Assembly (NCBI RefSeq): GCF_017094465.1
Contig: NZ_CP064791.1
Location: 1,798,001 to 1,862,000, forward strand
DNA length: 64,000 nt
Source of the DNA: Halapricum desulfuricans
GTDB lineage: Archaea > Halobacteriota > Halobacteria > Halobacteriales > Haloarculaceae
Direction of reading: 5' to 3'
Numbering within the stretch: position 1 is the first letter of the stretch; each line of letters starts with the position of its first letter. The position numbers and the translations under genes are program-made. Below the pieces are notes generated by a model that was given only the letters and a program-made list of their open reading frames with translations, was not told where the DNA came from and did not search any database. Shown piece after piece: positions 1-8,675 of this stretch.

Positions 1-1920
1 TCCGGCGACGACCTGTCGGGTCTCGACGCCGATGTCGACCTCCAGACGGACGAGCTTGTCCGAATCCTCGATCGGTTCCGCTGTCTCGATGCGGCCGACG
101 CGCATGTCGATCCCTTCGAAGTCATCGAAACTGATCCGGTCTTCGACGAGCGGCTCCAGATCCATATCCCCGGATTGGTCTCCGTCAGTGTCGTCACTTT
201 CGGTTTCCGCGTCGTCTTCCGCTGTTGCCTCCTCGACGCGCGCTTCGAGCTTCTCGTTGAGCTGTTCGACTCGGTCCGCCTCGATCTTCTCGAACAACTC
301 GTCGGGCTCGCCGAAGGTCTCGGGCGGAGCGTCGTGAACGGCCTCGGTGGTCGTCTCGTGGACGCTGCCGCCCTCGCCGAGTTGGTCCCAAAGCTGCTGG
401 GCCTTGCCGGGCGTGAGCGGCTCCAGCAAGATCGCGAGTGCCTTCGCGACCTGGACGCAGTCACGGATGACCTGCGCGGCCTGTTTGGGATCTTCATCGG
501 TGAGCTTCCAGGGCTCGTTGCGCTGGATGTACTCGTTGCCGAAAGCCGCCAGCTCCACTGCAGCTTGACCCGCCTTGCGGATCGAGTAGTCGTTGATCGC
601 CTCGCGGTAGGCGTCTACGGCTTCGTCGATCCGGTCGCTGACTTCCCCGGACACGTCCGCGTCGGGCGTCCCGTCGAAGTTCCGATGGGCGAAGAGCAAC
701 GACCGATAGAGGAAGTTCCCGACCGTGCCGACCAGTTCACCGTTGACGCGCTCGCGGAACTTCGACCACGAGAAGTCCACGTCTTGCTGGAAGCCGCCGT
801 TGGTGGCAAGATAGTACCGCAGCAGGTCCTCGTGGAACCCTTCTTCCAGGTACTCACGCGCCCAGACTGCCCGGTTGCGCGAGGTCGAGAATCCCTTTCC
901 ATTCAGCGTCATAAACCCGCTGGCCATCACGGACCGGGGTGCGTTGTAGCCCGCGACCTTCAACATTGCCGGCCAGAAGATGGTGTGATGCTGGATGATA
1001 TCCCGGCCGATGATGTGAACGATCTCGCCGTCCGATTTCCAGGCCTCTTCCCAGTCGTATACGTCCGGACCGACCTGCTCGGTGTACTGCTTGGTCGAGG
1101 CGATGTACTCGATGGGCGCGTCGACCCAGACGTACAGGACGAGATCCTCCGCGCTCGATTCGTCGTCACCGTCGATTTCGGGATAGTCAAAGCCCCAGTC
1201 GAGATCGCGGGTGATACACCAGTCCTGCAGGCCGTCCTCGATCCACTGGCGGGGCTGGTTACGGGCGTTAGGCGTCCCCTCTAGGCCGTCGAGGAACTCG
1301 GTGAGATACTCCGAGAGTTCCGAGACCTCGAAGAACTTGTGCGTGCGATCGCGGTACTCGGCGCGATTGCCCGAGATCGTCGAGACGGGGTCCTCGATCT
1401 CGCCGGGTTCGAGATGGCGGCCGCACCCCTCGTCACACTCGTCGCCGCGGGCCGTCGCCCCGCAGTACGGACAGGTCCCCTCGACGTATCGGTCGGGGAG
1501 GGGCTGATCGTCCTCGGGGTCCCAGGCGACCTTGATCTCCTTCTCGTAGATGTACCCTTCCGCTTCGAGTTCGCGAACGATCTCGTGGGTCAGCTCGCGG
1601 TTGGTCTCCTGGTGGGTGTGGCCGTAGTGGTCGAACTCGACCGCGAACTTCGGGAACGTCTCCTTGTACTGCTCGTGATATTCGAGGGCGAATTCCTCGG
1701 GATCGACGCCCTCCTGGATGGACTGGACGGCGATGGGCGTGCCGTGCATGTCCGACCCGCAGACGAAGGCGGTCTGCTGACCCAGTTTCTCCAGGGCGCG
1801 ACTGAACACGTCGCCGCCGACGTAGGTCCGGAGGTGGCCGATGTGCAGGTCGCCGTTGGCGTAGGGCAACCCGCAGGTCACCACCGCGGGCTCGTCGGTC
1901 GGAAACTCCTCGTGGCTCAT
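1..1920 (-). CDS. metG: Methionyl-tRNA synthetase (3' end beyond window)
   Basis: Class I aminoacyl-tRNA synthetase that charges tRNA-Met in the cytoplasm. The reading frame is open for 640 codons from the ATG at 1920 to the left edge, so the C-terminus is missing. HIGH is at residues 26-29. A zinc knuckle (CPYC followed by CDEGC) lies near residues 143-166. The KMSKS loop appears in the archaeal form GKGFSTS near residue 342. A low-complexity acidic linker near residue 580 leads into an EMAPII/Arc1p-like tRNA-binding domain, of which the first part (MRVGRIETAEPI) is visible. The start is chosen because translation begins directly before the Rossmann strand holding HIGH. It sits alone, 127 bp from the next leftward gene. 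Confidence 0.97.
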   Translation of the reverse strand, partial: MSHEEFPTDEPAVVTCGLPYANGDLHIGHLRTYVGGDVFSRALEKLGQQTAFVCGSDMHGTPIAVQSIQEGVDPEEFALEYHEQYKETFPKFAVEFDHYGHTHQETNRELTHEIVRELEAEGYIYEKEIKVAWDPEDDQPLPDRYVEGTCPYCGATARGDECDEGCGRHLEPGEIEDPVSTISGNRAEYRDRTHKFFEVSELSEYLTEFLDGLEGTPNARNQPRQWIEDGLQDWCITRDLDWGFDYPEIDGDDESSAEDLVLYVWVDAPIEYIASTKQYTEQVGPDVYDWEEAWKSDGEIVHIIGRDIIQHHTIFWPAMLKVAGYNAPRSVMASGFMTLNGKGFSTSRNRAVWAREYLEEGFHEDLLRYYLATNGGFQQDVDFSWSKFRERVNGELVGTVGNFLYRSLLFAHRNFDGTPDADVSGEVSDRIDEAVDAYREAINDYSIRKAGQAAVELAAFGNEYIQRNEPWKLTDEDPKQAAQVIRDCVQVAKALAILLEPLTPGKAQQLWDQLGEGGSVHETTTEAVHDAPPETFGEPDELFEKIEADRVEQLNEKLEARVEEATAEDDAETESDDTDGDQSGDMDLEPLVEDRISFDDFEGIDMRVGRIETAEPIEDSDKLVRLEVDIGVETRQVVAG

Positions 1921-2047
1921 ACCCGTTGTTATCGCTATTCGGGACAAAAACCCGCTGGTTTGCCACGCCGAGACGGTACCCAACACGTGCCGCTGCACAC
2001 TCCGCGGTAGGCCTCGAAACGCGACAGCGAAATCAGAGGGGTCGCTA

Positions 2048-2278
2048 TCAGTTGTTCGCGTCCCGGAACCGATACCGGTAGGGCTGATCGCGGATGATTT
2101 CGACATCACCGTACTGGGCGCGTCGCCCGAGGACGGTGGCAATGCGGTGGGCGCTGTCGAAGTCCTCGCCGTGCTCCTCGAGCAGATCGAGAATTTCGCG
2201 CGCCGTCAACGGCTCGTCAGCGTCGGTCTGTTCCAACACCGACCGGATCCGCTCGAACTCGCCGCGACGTATGCGCAT
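2048..2278 (-). CDS. Small conserved haloarchaeal protein, winged-helix-like
   Basis: Encodes 76 residues. The N-terminal two thirds read as three helices (FERIRSVLEQ, TAREILDLLEEH, SAHRIATVLGRR) followed by a short basic strand and turn (DVEIIRDQPYRYRF). That arrangement fits a minimal winged helix, so DNA binding is possible, but I do not recognise a characterised family. The protein is complete, with an ATG start at 2278 and an acidic codon composition like the neighbours. It is transcribed in the same direction as metG and the next two upstream genes, separated by about 130 bp, so it is probably its own transcription unit. Confidence 0.7.
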   Translation of the reverse strand: MRIRRGEFERIRSVLEQTDADEPLTAREILDLLEEHGEDFDSAHRIATVLGRRAQYGDVEIIRDQPYRYRFRDANN

Positions 2279-2405
2279 ACGCTTACATACGGGCTACTCA
2301 CCCATTAAACGGCGTCAGACAGCCGTCAGACGGCTTCTCGACAGAAATCCCCGACTGCAGCCGAACGGTCACCGGCGGTGGTTGTCAGACGATCACGTGA
2401 CAGTG

Positions 2406-2936
2406 TCACACTGCCGTGTCGTATTCGTCCTCGAAGTCCCGCTGCTCGCGGTAAGCCGCGACGAACCGCTCGACGTCGAACTCGGACAGCTGTGACTCGA
2501 ACTCGGTTGTGAGATCCTCGTTTTCGACGTGGCTGATCGCGTGGTCCATCAACTCGACGAGCAGTTCTACGACGACGTGGTGGAGTCGGCGCGCGTCGAA
2601 GTCGCTCACCCAGATCAGGGCCGCCCCGACCTGCCCGTCCTCCGAAACGTCCTTGACGGCGACCTCCTCGGGGAACTCCTCCATGACCGACCCCATGAGA
2701 TGGGGCATCGAGAACTCATCGTACTCGTCGTCGGTATCGATGACCGCCCGTAGCTGGTCGGCGATGTCCTCGGGGACGAACCGCGAGAGCGGATGAGCGT
2801 CCGTCACGATCGCGTGCGTCCCACTGCAGTCACAGTCGAACTCGCGCTGGCCGAGGTCGAACTGTCGCGGCGAGACGGACTCCCCGCAAGGTAGCTCCAT
2901 CCGTTCCCCGCCGCCGGGGACGCGTGGCTCTGACAT
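2406..2936 (-). CDS. Uncharacterised acidic haloarchaeal protein (possibly DUF5815)
   Basis: 176-residue soluble protein of the small-domain kind found only in Halobacteria; I believe it matches the family called DUF5815, but this needs a profile search. The N-terminal part has a CDCSGTH element preceded by CGES, which could be a metal-binding knuckle (Cys-Cys-Cys-His). The rest is acidic and helical with no signal peptide or membrane segment. The ATG at 2936 is followed by SEPRVPGGG. No neighbour suggests a function. Confidence 0.7.
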   Translation of the reverse strand: MSEPRVPGGGERMELPCGESVSPRQFDLGQREFDCDCSGTHAIVTDAHPLSRFVPEDIADQLRAVIDTDDEYDEFSMPHLMGSVMEEFPEEVAVKDVSEDGQVGAALIWVSDFDARRLHHVVVELLVELMDHAISHVENEDLTTEFESQLSEFDVERFVAAYREQRDFEDEYDTAV

Positions 2937-3032
2937 GTCTGTCGGTTAGACGCTCGCGCGCTTAAACGCGGCGCCTGCGGTATCACTCGTGGACGGAGTC
3001 GAACGGCTTTCGAGACCGCATCATCACTGGGG

Positions 3033-3866
3033 TTACATCGCCGACTGTGCTGCCGTCTCCGTGTCCTCGCGCAACTGGACGTACGTCTCGGTCACGAGTG
3101 CCGTCCCGAAGGCCAGGTTGACCCCACTGAGCAGTGGGGCACCGACCGTTCCAGCGGGCCCGGCGAGCAGCGACGCGGGCAGCCACGTCCCGATAGCAAC
3201 CACCAACAGCACCACTGCCAGCCCGAGCACCGTCCAGCGGTTGCCTTTCACCAGGCCCCAGGAGCCGGAGATTGCCTGAATCGGTCCCTTGTCGGAGACT
3301 GCGATCTCCTGACGGACGAACAGGAGCCCCAGATAGACGAACAACGCAGGAACGAACAACAGGAAGAAGGTCAGCGCGGAAACGATCACGATCGCGAGGT
3401 AGATCAGGATCACGGCCACGAAGCCGTACGCCGTCGCGATCGGCAGCCGACGTGCCGCCAGCGCGCGTGGTACCCCGTCCAGTTCGTCATTTGCGAACGC
3501 TCGCACGGCGACGATCCGGATGGCCTCGACCAGGATCGCTAGCCCGAGCAGTCCGACCAGCAGGACGGGGACCGAGAGGTCGACCGTCAGTCCAGCTGCG
3601 TCGATCGCCTGTTCCAGGTCCGTGATGAGCTGTTGGGCCTCGGGTTGGCTGGTATCAGCATTCTCGCGAATGAGCGTCAGGGTGTCCTCGAACACCTGTA
3701 CGAGCAGCGATTGCGCGAGGACGTCACTCGCGACCCCGACGATCGTCAACGCGGCGACGATCTGGGCACCAGTCACCGACAGGAGACTGTCGAAGGCATC
3801 CGCCAGTAGCTGATACAGATCCGGAGATTCATCCAGCGTCGGGTCGTCGAACTGCTCAGCGGACAT
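3033..3866 (-). CDS. Multi-spanning membrane protein of unknown function
   Basis: 277 residues with about six hydrophobic segments. These include a pair near residues 100-130, a long hydrophobic hairpin centred on FFLLFVPALFVYLGLLFV, and two more near the C-terminus. A soluble N-terminus with a predicted helix (QQLITDLEQAID) lies between the first and second segments. The conserved-looking motif VRQEIAVSDKGPIQAISGSWGLVKG resembles the DUF975/DUF7847-type membrane domain, where a Trp-rich loop follows a core helix; this is only a tentative match. I chose MSAEQ at 3866 over an upstream in-frame start at 3896, because the 10 extra residues are basic and lie in a GC-rich hairpin (about 3880-3896). 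Confidence 0.75.
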   Translation of the reverse strand: MSAEQFDDPTLDESPDLYQLLADAFDSLLSVTGAQIVAALTIVGVASDVLAQSLLVQVFEDTLTLIRENADTSQPEAQQLITDLEQAIDAAGLTVDLSVPVLLVGLLGLAILVEAIRIVAVRAFANDELDGVPRALAARRLPIATAYGFVAVILIYLAIVIVSALTFFLLFVPALFVYLGLLFVRQEIAVSDKGPIQAISGSWGLVKGNRWTVLGLAVVLLVVAIGTWLPASLLAGPAGTVGAPLLSGVNLAFGTALVTETYVQLREDTETAAQSAM

Positions 3867-4023
3867 CGTGCCCCTCCGTGCGCTTCGCTCGCGCATCCGC
3901 CCCTATCACTTCCCCAATTCGACCGTGCGAACGATCGGATAGCCTCATCTATCCGAGGTTCGACCAACAGGGAGATAAAACCGTTCGTTTCGGGTGGTTT
4001 CACAGCGGACAGACAAGCCCGTA

Positions 4024-4434
4024 TCAGGGCCAGTCGTCGCGCCCGTCCTCACCGTCCTGTCCGGGCGGTTCCGGTTCACCCAGTTCCCAGTCAGCGGCGT
4101 CGGCTGCCTCGACGACGTCCAGATACTCCCAGTCGACCGAGGTCGCCAGTTCCTCGTCTTCCTCGCTCGTCCCGATGTAGACGTATCGCGGCGTCTCGAA
4201 CTGATCTCGGACGTTCTTGAGACTCTCCTCGCGACCCCGTGGACCGGAGAAAAAGTCCTGTCGGATGCGGTGTTTCCGCGTGAAGTTGGTCACGACGTAG
4301 GTCGGCTTCTCCGAGACCACGCCGACGTACTCGCTCCACTGGCGCGCGCTGGAGAACACCGTATCCGGTTGCGCCAGTCGCTTCAGTGCTTCCAGATCGA
4401 AGGCGAGTGTCATCTCGCCGCTTCCGCCGTCCAT
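4024..4434 (-). CDS. Uncharacterised haloarchaeal protein (possibly DUF7124)
   Basis: 136 residues, soluble and acidic at the C-terminus. Recognisable features are the N-terminal MTLAFDLEALKRLA segment and a central basic patch (NFTRKHRIRQDFFSGPRGR) that could bind nucleic acid or phosphate. Two starts are possible, 4434 (MDGGSGEM) and 4413 (MTLAF). I chose the first, but the second is equally plausible. I recall similar proteins in many Halobacteria under the name DUF7124, without a known role. It is divergent from the nuclease gene with a 171-bp intergenic region that holds both promoters. Confidence 0.65.
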   Translation of the reverse strand: MDGGSGEMTLAFDLEALKRLAQPDTVFSSARQWSEYVGVVSEKPTYVVTNFTRKHRIRQDFFSGPRGREESLKNVRDQFETPRYVYIGTSEEDEELATSVDWEYLDVVEAADAADWELGEPEPPGQDGEDGRDDWP

Positions 4435-4605
4435 ATCTGGGTATCGCGGTGGCGCGCGCAAAACGGTGTCGGTCGGGTGTTCGTCGGACAAGTGAACCGT
4501 CGCAGGAGGCCTCACAAGCAGCCACCACAGCCGTCGACGAGCAGTCGGATACAGCGGAGATGCGTATATTCGTTAGTGGTTTATCCGATAGGGGCGGCCA
4601 GTACC

Positions 4606-5244
4606 ATGACGATGCTGGACAAGAAACAGTATCGCATGAATGCTCGGTTGGCGGTCGTCGGGTTGATCGCCCTTGCAGTCCTCGCGGGCTGTTCGTTTGG
4701 GGGAGGCGACCGGACCGTGACTGGCATCGAGTCCTTCACCGAGACGACTGGGGAGCAACCCTGGCACGAGGCCGGCGCGAAGACGATCGACGGCACCGTA
4801 GTCGAGGTCATCGACGGTGACACGATCGACGTGCGACTGGCGAACGGCACGATCGAGCGGGTGCGGCTACTCGGGATCGACACGCCCGAGACGCACGTCG
4901 AAGTCCAACCGGACGAGTACGAGGGCGTGCCGGATACTGAAGACGGACGGACGTGTCTACGCGATGCCGGTGAGGCTGCGAGTGAGACGGTCGAAAATCG
5001 CCTCGCCAGCGAGAGAGTGACGCTGTTCCTCGATCCAGAGGGCGACACCCGCGGCGGCTATGGGCGGTTGCTGGCGATCGTCGTCCACGACAACCGATCG
5101 ATCAACTACCAGCTCGTTCGTGGCGGATACGCGCGACTGTACGACACCGAGTTCACCATGCGCGACGAATACGCGGCCGCCGAACGGATTGCGAGAGACG
5201 ATAACCGTGGACTCTGGACGTGTCGCAGTGACCAGCCAGCGTGA
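4606..5244 (+). CDS. Thermonuclease-family (SNase-like) lipoprotein
   Basis: 212-residue exported nuclease of the staphylococcal nuclease superfamily. After a short N-terminus a hydrophobic stretch ends in the lipobox LAGC (LAVLAGC), so the mature protein should be lipid-anchored outside the membrane. The SNase fold follows from about residue 65: GTVVEVIDGDTIDV with the calcium-type Asp, RLLGIDTPET with the catalytic Arg, and later RGGYGRLLA with the second catalytic Arg region. The substrate is presumably extracellular DNA or RNA. The frame is open upstream to 3994, but the signal peptide fixes the start at 4606 or one of the nearby in-frame ATGs. The stop codon lies directly against the right end of the TnpB element. 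Confidence 0.88.
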   Translation: MTMLDKKQYRMNARLAVVGLIALAVLAGCSFGGGDRTVTGIESFTETTGEQPWHEAGAKTIDGTVVEVIDGDTIDVRLANGTIERVRLLGIDTPETHVEVQPDEYEGVPDTEDGRTCLRDAGEAASETVENRLASERVTLFLDPEGDTRGGYGRLLAIVVHDNRSINYQLVRGGYARLYDTEFTMRDEYAAAERIARDDNRGLWTCRSDQPA

Positions 5245-5246
5245 AT

Positions 5247-5400
5247 TGAATGTTCCCCCGCGCACGGTGGCGCAGGGAATCCTGCTCTCACGAGGACAGG
5301 CTTCCTGTTTCCACGACATGACTTGCAGACACAGACTCAAACTGAGTCGTGCCCGTAGCAGTCACAGTCTCCACAGGCGTTTCTTCGGGCCATCCCAGCC
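5247..5400 (-). ncRNA. Candidate guide RNA (omega/reRNA, sotRNA) of TnpB
   Basis: No transcript can be seen from sequence, so this is inferred from the family. IS1341-type tnpB genes in Halobacteria give a sense overlapping RNA covering the 3' part of the gene and the right end, and TnpB uses such an RNA as guide scaffold. The interval starts inside the last tnpB codons, passes the stop at 5288 and the hairpin at 5277-5256, and would take its guide from the flank beyond 5247, which is the 3' end of the SNase gene read in antisense. The upstream limit is arbitrary. Confidence 0.4.
5256..5277 (-). repeat. Right-end hairpin of the TnpB element
   Basis: On the + strand the arms CCCCGCGC (5256-5263) and GCGCAGGG (5270-5277) flank the loop ACGGTG at 5264-5269, with one mismatch that becomes a G-U pair in RNA read from the tnpB strand. 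In this family such structures serve both as the single-strand recognition signal for a TnpA and as part of the guide RNA scaffold at the tnpB 3' end. Confidence 0.7.
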
Positions 5401-6529
5401 CTAGTGCAGCAAACCCCCGTTTGAGGACGTTCATCGCCGCGTTCGCGTCCCGATCCGTCTCGAATCCACAACTCGGACAGGAGTGGTCCCTGACCCAGAT
5501 CGGCTTTGCCGTCTCCACGCCGCATCGAGCGCACTCTTTCGTTGTCCCCTTGGGTTCGACCTGCACGACGTGACACCCGTACAGGTCGGCCTTGTATTCG
5601 AGAAGCGTGATGAACTGTCGCCACGCCGCGTCCTGCTTGTTGCGAGCGTTACCGTCGCCCTGAAGCATACTCTGAACGTTCAGGTCTTCCACGAACACGG
5701 CATCGTATTCACGGACGAGCCACGTCGTTATTTTGTGCTGGTAGTCCAGCACTTTGCGCCGGATGTGACGCTTCACCTTGGCGACCTTCTGGCGTTGTCT
5801 CTCGTAGTTGTTCGACCCGTGTGCTTTCCGCGAGAGGTTCCGTTGCTCGCGCCGGAGTCGCTCGTATTCGTCTTCGAGGTCGAGCCAGTCCACGGTCGTC
5901 CCGTCCGAAGTGTGGATGTATTTCTGGATGCCAAGGTCGATACCCACGCTGTTGCTCGCGTCCAGCGAATCCACATCGGGTTTCTCGGGCAGAACGGCAT
6001 CATCGGTTTCCAACCCGAAGGAGACGAACCACTCGCCAGTTGTCTCCTTTTTCATCGTGACTTCGTTGATCGTGGCGTGGTCAGGAATTGGGCGTGAGTA
6101 TCGGATTTTCACCCAGCCGATCTTGCTGAAGCGGACGTAGGCGTCCGTGTCGTGGCCCCTCTTTTCATCGAGGTCGAAACCACTCTGGTTGTACGTCACG
6201 CTCCGGTACTCACTGGGTGCTTGTCGTGTGAGCCGACCGACGTTGTACCCCTTCTCTTTCTTTTTGCGAAGATTCGAGAGATTGTGGTGGAAACGTGCGA
6301 CGGTGGCTTGGGCGGCTTTCGAGTGCAATTCAGCAAATATCGGCCACCGCTGTTTCCACTCGGGGAGGTTGTTGTTCTGGTCGTACTCGCTGGGCTTGTC
6401 GTCCGCTGGGCTGTTCTCGTAGTCCCAGCGGACGTGGTTGTAGAGTTGGCGATGTACATCGAGATGGTGTTCCAGCCGCTCCGCTACCTCGTCTGTCGGG
6501 TAAGCCTGGTAGCGGTGGCTGTATTCCAT
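5288..6529 (-). CDS. tnpB: TnpB RNA-guided nuclease of an IS1341-type element
   Basis: 413 residues, full length for the family. TnpB is an RNA-guided DNA nuclease related to Cas12. The three RuvC acidic residues are present: Asp198 in VGIDLG, Glu281 in VFVEDLN and Asp361 in DRDANAAMN. The zinc ribbon has CARC (333-336) and CPSC (351-354). The N-terminal helix-turn-helix and beta-barrel part starts with MEYSHRYQAYPT, which is typical, so I chose 6529 over the in-frame start at 6601. That earlier start would reach into the element's end. A GGGAG sequence sits about 6-11 nt before the ATG. No frameshift or stop is visible, so the protein is probably active for cleavage although it has no partner TnpA here. 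Confidence 0.93.
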   Translation of the reverse strand: MEYSHRYQAYPTDEVAERLEHHLDVHRQLYNHVRWDYENSPADDKPSEYDQNNNLPEWKQRWPIFAELHSKAAQATVARFHHNLSNLRKKKEKGYNVGRLTRQAPSEYRSVTYNQSGFDLDEKRGHDTDAYVRFSKIGWVKIRYSRPIPDHATINEVTMKKETTGEWFVSFGLETDDAVLPEKPDVDSLDASNSVGIDLGIQKYIHTSDGTTVDWLDLEDEYERLRREQRNLSRKAHGSNNYERQRQKVAKVKRHIRRKVLDYQHKITTWLVREYDAVFVEDLNVQSMLQGDGNARNKQDAAWRQFITLLEYKADLYGCHVVQVEPKGTTKECARCGVETAKPIWVRDHSCPSCGFETDRDANAAMNVLKRGFAALGLGWPEETPVETVTATGTTQFESVSASHVVETGSLSS

Positions 6530-6591
6530 CGCTATCTCCCGATTGTCAATATATCGACTTAATGGTTTGTATCCTGGTGTGACGGCTGCAT

Positions 6592-6613
6592 CCCCGACCA
6601 CGGTGGGTCGGGG
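6592..6613 (-). repeat. Left-end hairpin of the TnpB element
   Basis: Perfect inverted repeat CCCCGACC (6592-6599) and GGTCGGGG (6606-6613) around the loop ACGGTG. It lies about 63-84 bp upstream of the tnpB start codon, and its loop is identical to that of the right-end hairpin. Confidence 0.7.
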
Positions 6614-6794
6614 TATTCGCCTCGATATTTACATAAACTACTTTTTGATATAGCAAATGATGGGGGGCTCGGTAGCGCAGCGATGGCTGTAGGTGCAGGC
6701 CGGCTATACTCGCTAGATGTAACCGGAGACAGGGAGTCAAAACGGAACGTCGCGCGTCGGGAGGCGAGCAGAAATGCCAGTTCGGATGGCCGAG

Positions 6795-6962
6795 TTACGA
6801 CGGCGCCACCAATACGAAGAGCCCGTACAAGAACGCAATACCCCCGAACAAAATACCCCACAGACTCCCGTAGGAAGCTAATCCACCCATCTGTGGAGGG
6901 AAAATTTGCAAAGCCATCAATATGACGAGTACGGCGAGTAACTGATCAGTCCGCCCAGACAT
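6795..6962 (-). CDS. Small two-helix membrane protein, hypothetical
   Basis: 55 residues beginning MSGRTDQLLAVLV, with two hydrophobic segments (LLAVLVILMALQIF and GILFGGIAFLYGLFVLV) separated by a Gly/Pro-rich loop. That pattern is common for small haloarchaeal membrane proteins. An in-frame ATG at 6983 would add seven residues; I prefer 6962. The surrounding DNA (6614-6794 and 6984-7203) is richer in A+T than the neighbours, and I see no other gene there. It lies in the same direction as, and just downstream of, the secY operon. Expression and function are unknown. Confidence 0.5.
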   Translation of the reverse strand: MSGRTDQLLAVLVILMALQIFPPQMGGLASYGSLWGILFGGIAFLYGLFVLVAPS

Positions 6963-7203
6963 GTGGTTATAGATCAAATTCACTGGATATTAATTTTTCC
7001 TTCTAAAGTATCGCCATCAGTGAGATCCGACTTCAGTAGACCCCGAAATCAGTATATCTATTTGAGAGGTGCGTCAGTGCACGTCAGTATTTGAGGTACT
7101 TCAGCGATCTCGACAGGGCATTTGTGGAAACTGGATTCCGGAGTCAGCGCGTGGATGGTCGGGCCGGCTACGAACAAAGAAGTTGTGAGTTGGCCGAACC
7201 GTG

Positions 7204-8673
7204 CTACCCGAACATCTGGCGCATCATCGGGTGCATCTCCATGAGCTGCTCTTCGGCGATCTCCTCGTAGATCTTGTAGGTGATCGAGACAGTCAGCAGC
7301 AGTCCCGTTCCGGAGACGCCACCGATCGTACCGAGCATGTTCGCCGCGACGGCGAGCAGCCCGACGAGCGCACCGCCGATGACAGTCACCTGCGGAATGT
7401 AGCGTTCGAGCACCTTCTCGAGGACACCGGGGTTCTGGCGGAACCCGGGAATCTGCATCCCGGAGTTCTGGATCTGCTGGGCGGTGGCTTCCGGGCCCAT
7501 ATCGGTCGTCTCGACCCAGAAGATGGCGAAGATTGCGCCGCCGATGACCATGAACGTCAGGTCCACGGCCACCCGAAGCAGGATCTGCCAGACCTCCGGG
7601 TTACCGGTCGGGGTCGTGACGAACCACATCCAGTCAGCACGGCTCTGGATCGGCGCCAGATAGTAGAACAGCCCGCTTATCGGCTGCCCGTCGGCGAACT
7701 GTCCAGCCCAGGCGGGTAGCGAGGTCTGGGAGTTGAGTAGCTGCCCGATGAACTGAATGTTCTGCTGGAGCGCGCGCACGAGAATCATCGGCAGGACGCT
7801 CGCGTAGATGAGCTTCACCGGGAAGCGCCCACGCGCGCCCTTGACTCGAGCGTGGCTCAGCGGAATCTCGACCCGGACAGACTCGGCGTAGACGACGATC
7901 ACGAAGATCAACACCGTCGTGACGATCGCGAGGATCCCCGAGATCTGTCCGCCACCGCTCTGGAACCCGAAGAAGAGGTTCTCCGCGGAGACGGGCAGGC
8001 TACCGAGCGCCATCCGGATGTACGCCGGGATGATACCGAGTGTTGCACCGGGAAGGGCTTCGATAGCGATGAGGCCACCGATCAGACGCTGGCTGACGCC
8101 GGCGATGATGAACAGACCGACACCACTACCGACGCCCCACTTGCTGATCACCTCGTCCATGAACAGGATGAGGACACCGCCAACGAAGACCTGGCCGAAC
8201 ATGAGCCACTTGACGCCCATGGTACCGATCCCGAGCGAGTCAGCCACCGCTGGGTCGGCCGGCAGGAAGTTCCCGGCGAACACCATCGGGAATCCCGTCA
8301 GGACGACCATCACGATCACCAGCAGCTTCTGTAGTCCCTGATAGAGGACCTGATCTCGGGGATTGTTCTGAGTATCAAGTCCCAGCAGGTCAGCACCACC
8401 TAACAGCTGCAGGACGATGCTTCCCGTGACGATCGGACCGATACCGAGATGCACGATCGTCCCCTGACCGCCCGCGAGGATCGATCGGAACTGACCGAAC
8501 GCGTCCTGACCGCCCGTCCCGAGCCCGAACAGGTAGACGTTCGTCAGGAAGAAATACAGGACCAGGACCCCCGCGGTCCAGCCCAACTTCCGTTTGAACG
8601 GCACGTGCCGATCGGGCCGCGCCACGGAGGGCATGCGGGTGAGCAGCGGTTCGGCGGTATCCTTCCAGCTCAT
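7204..8673 (-). CDS. secY: Preprotein translocase subunit SecY
   Basis: 489-residue alpha subunit of the Sec61/SecYEG channel, the pore through which proteins cross or enter the cytoplasmic membrane. About ten hydrophobic segments are visible. The N-terminal amphipathic start (MSWKDTAEPLLTRMPSV), the plug region after the first membrane segment (GTGGQDAFGQFRSILAG) and the basic loop with SHARVKGARGRFPVKLIY are all in place. The length is normal for haloarchaeal SecY, which carries an extra periplasmic loop. It is the last gene of the ribosomal protein operon, 2 bp after the uL15 stop codon, the same linkage seen in other archaea and bacteria. Confidence 0.97.
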   Translation of the reverse strand: MSWKDTAEPLLTRMPSVARPDRHVPFKRKLGWTAGVLVLYFFLTNVYLFGLGTGGQDAFGQFRSILAGGQGTIVHLGIGPIVTGSIVLQLLGGADLLGLDTQNNPRDQVLYQGLQKLLVIVMVVLTGFPMVFAGNFLPADPAVADSLGIGTMGVKWLMFGQVFVGGVLILFMDEVISKWGVGSGVGLFIIAGVSQRLIGGLIAIEALPGATLGIIPAYIRMALGSLPVSAENLFFGFQSGGGQISGILAIVTTVLIFVIVVYAESVRVEIPLSHARVKGARGRFPVKLIYASVLPMILVRALQQNIQFIGQLLNSQTSLPAWAGQFADGQPISGLFYYLAPIQSRADWMWFVTTPTGNPEVWQILLRVAVDLTFMVIGGAIFAIFWVETTDMGPEATAQQIQNSGMQIPGFRQNPGVLEKVLERYIPQVTVIGGALVGLLAVAANMLGTIGGVSGTGLLLTVSITYKIYEEIAEEQLMEMHPMMRQMFG

Positions 8674-8675
8674 CG

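Larger units (their letters stand above)
5247..6613 (-). mobile_element. IS200/IS605-family element with tnpB only (IS1341 type)
   Basis: The element contains a single gene, tnpB, and no Y1 transposase (tnpA). Both ends carry a hairpin with the same hexaloop (ACGGTG on the + strand): one at 5256-5277 next to the tnpB 3' end and one at 6592-6613 upstream of its start. On the tnpB strand the right end finishes in GGGGGAACATTCAA, the kind of terminus haloarchaeal IS1341-type elements have. Such elements make no target duplication, so the outer limits are estimates; the left end may extend to about 6625. The right end abuts the stop codon of the SNase gene, so the insertion did not disrupt that gene. 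Confidence 0.75.

Noticed and set aside
175-1284. Long rightward ORF antisense to metG
   Set aside because: It is a mirror of the metG frame, caused by GC-rich codon bias. The protein has no family features, while metG carries HIGH and KFSTS motifs.
3878-3898. GC-rich hairpin upstream of the membrane protein at 3033-3866
   Set aside because: TGCGC and GCGCA arms around a 7-nt loop are short and common by chance at this GC content; no further copy or spacing supports a regulatory role.
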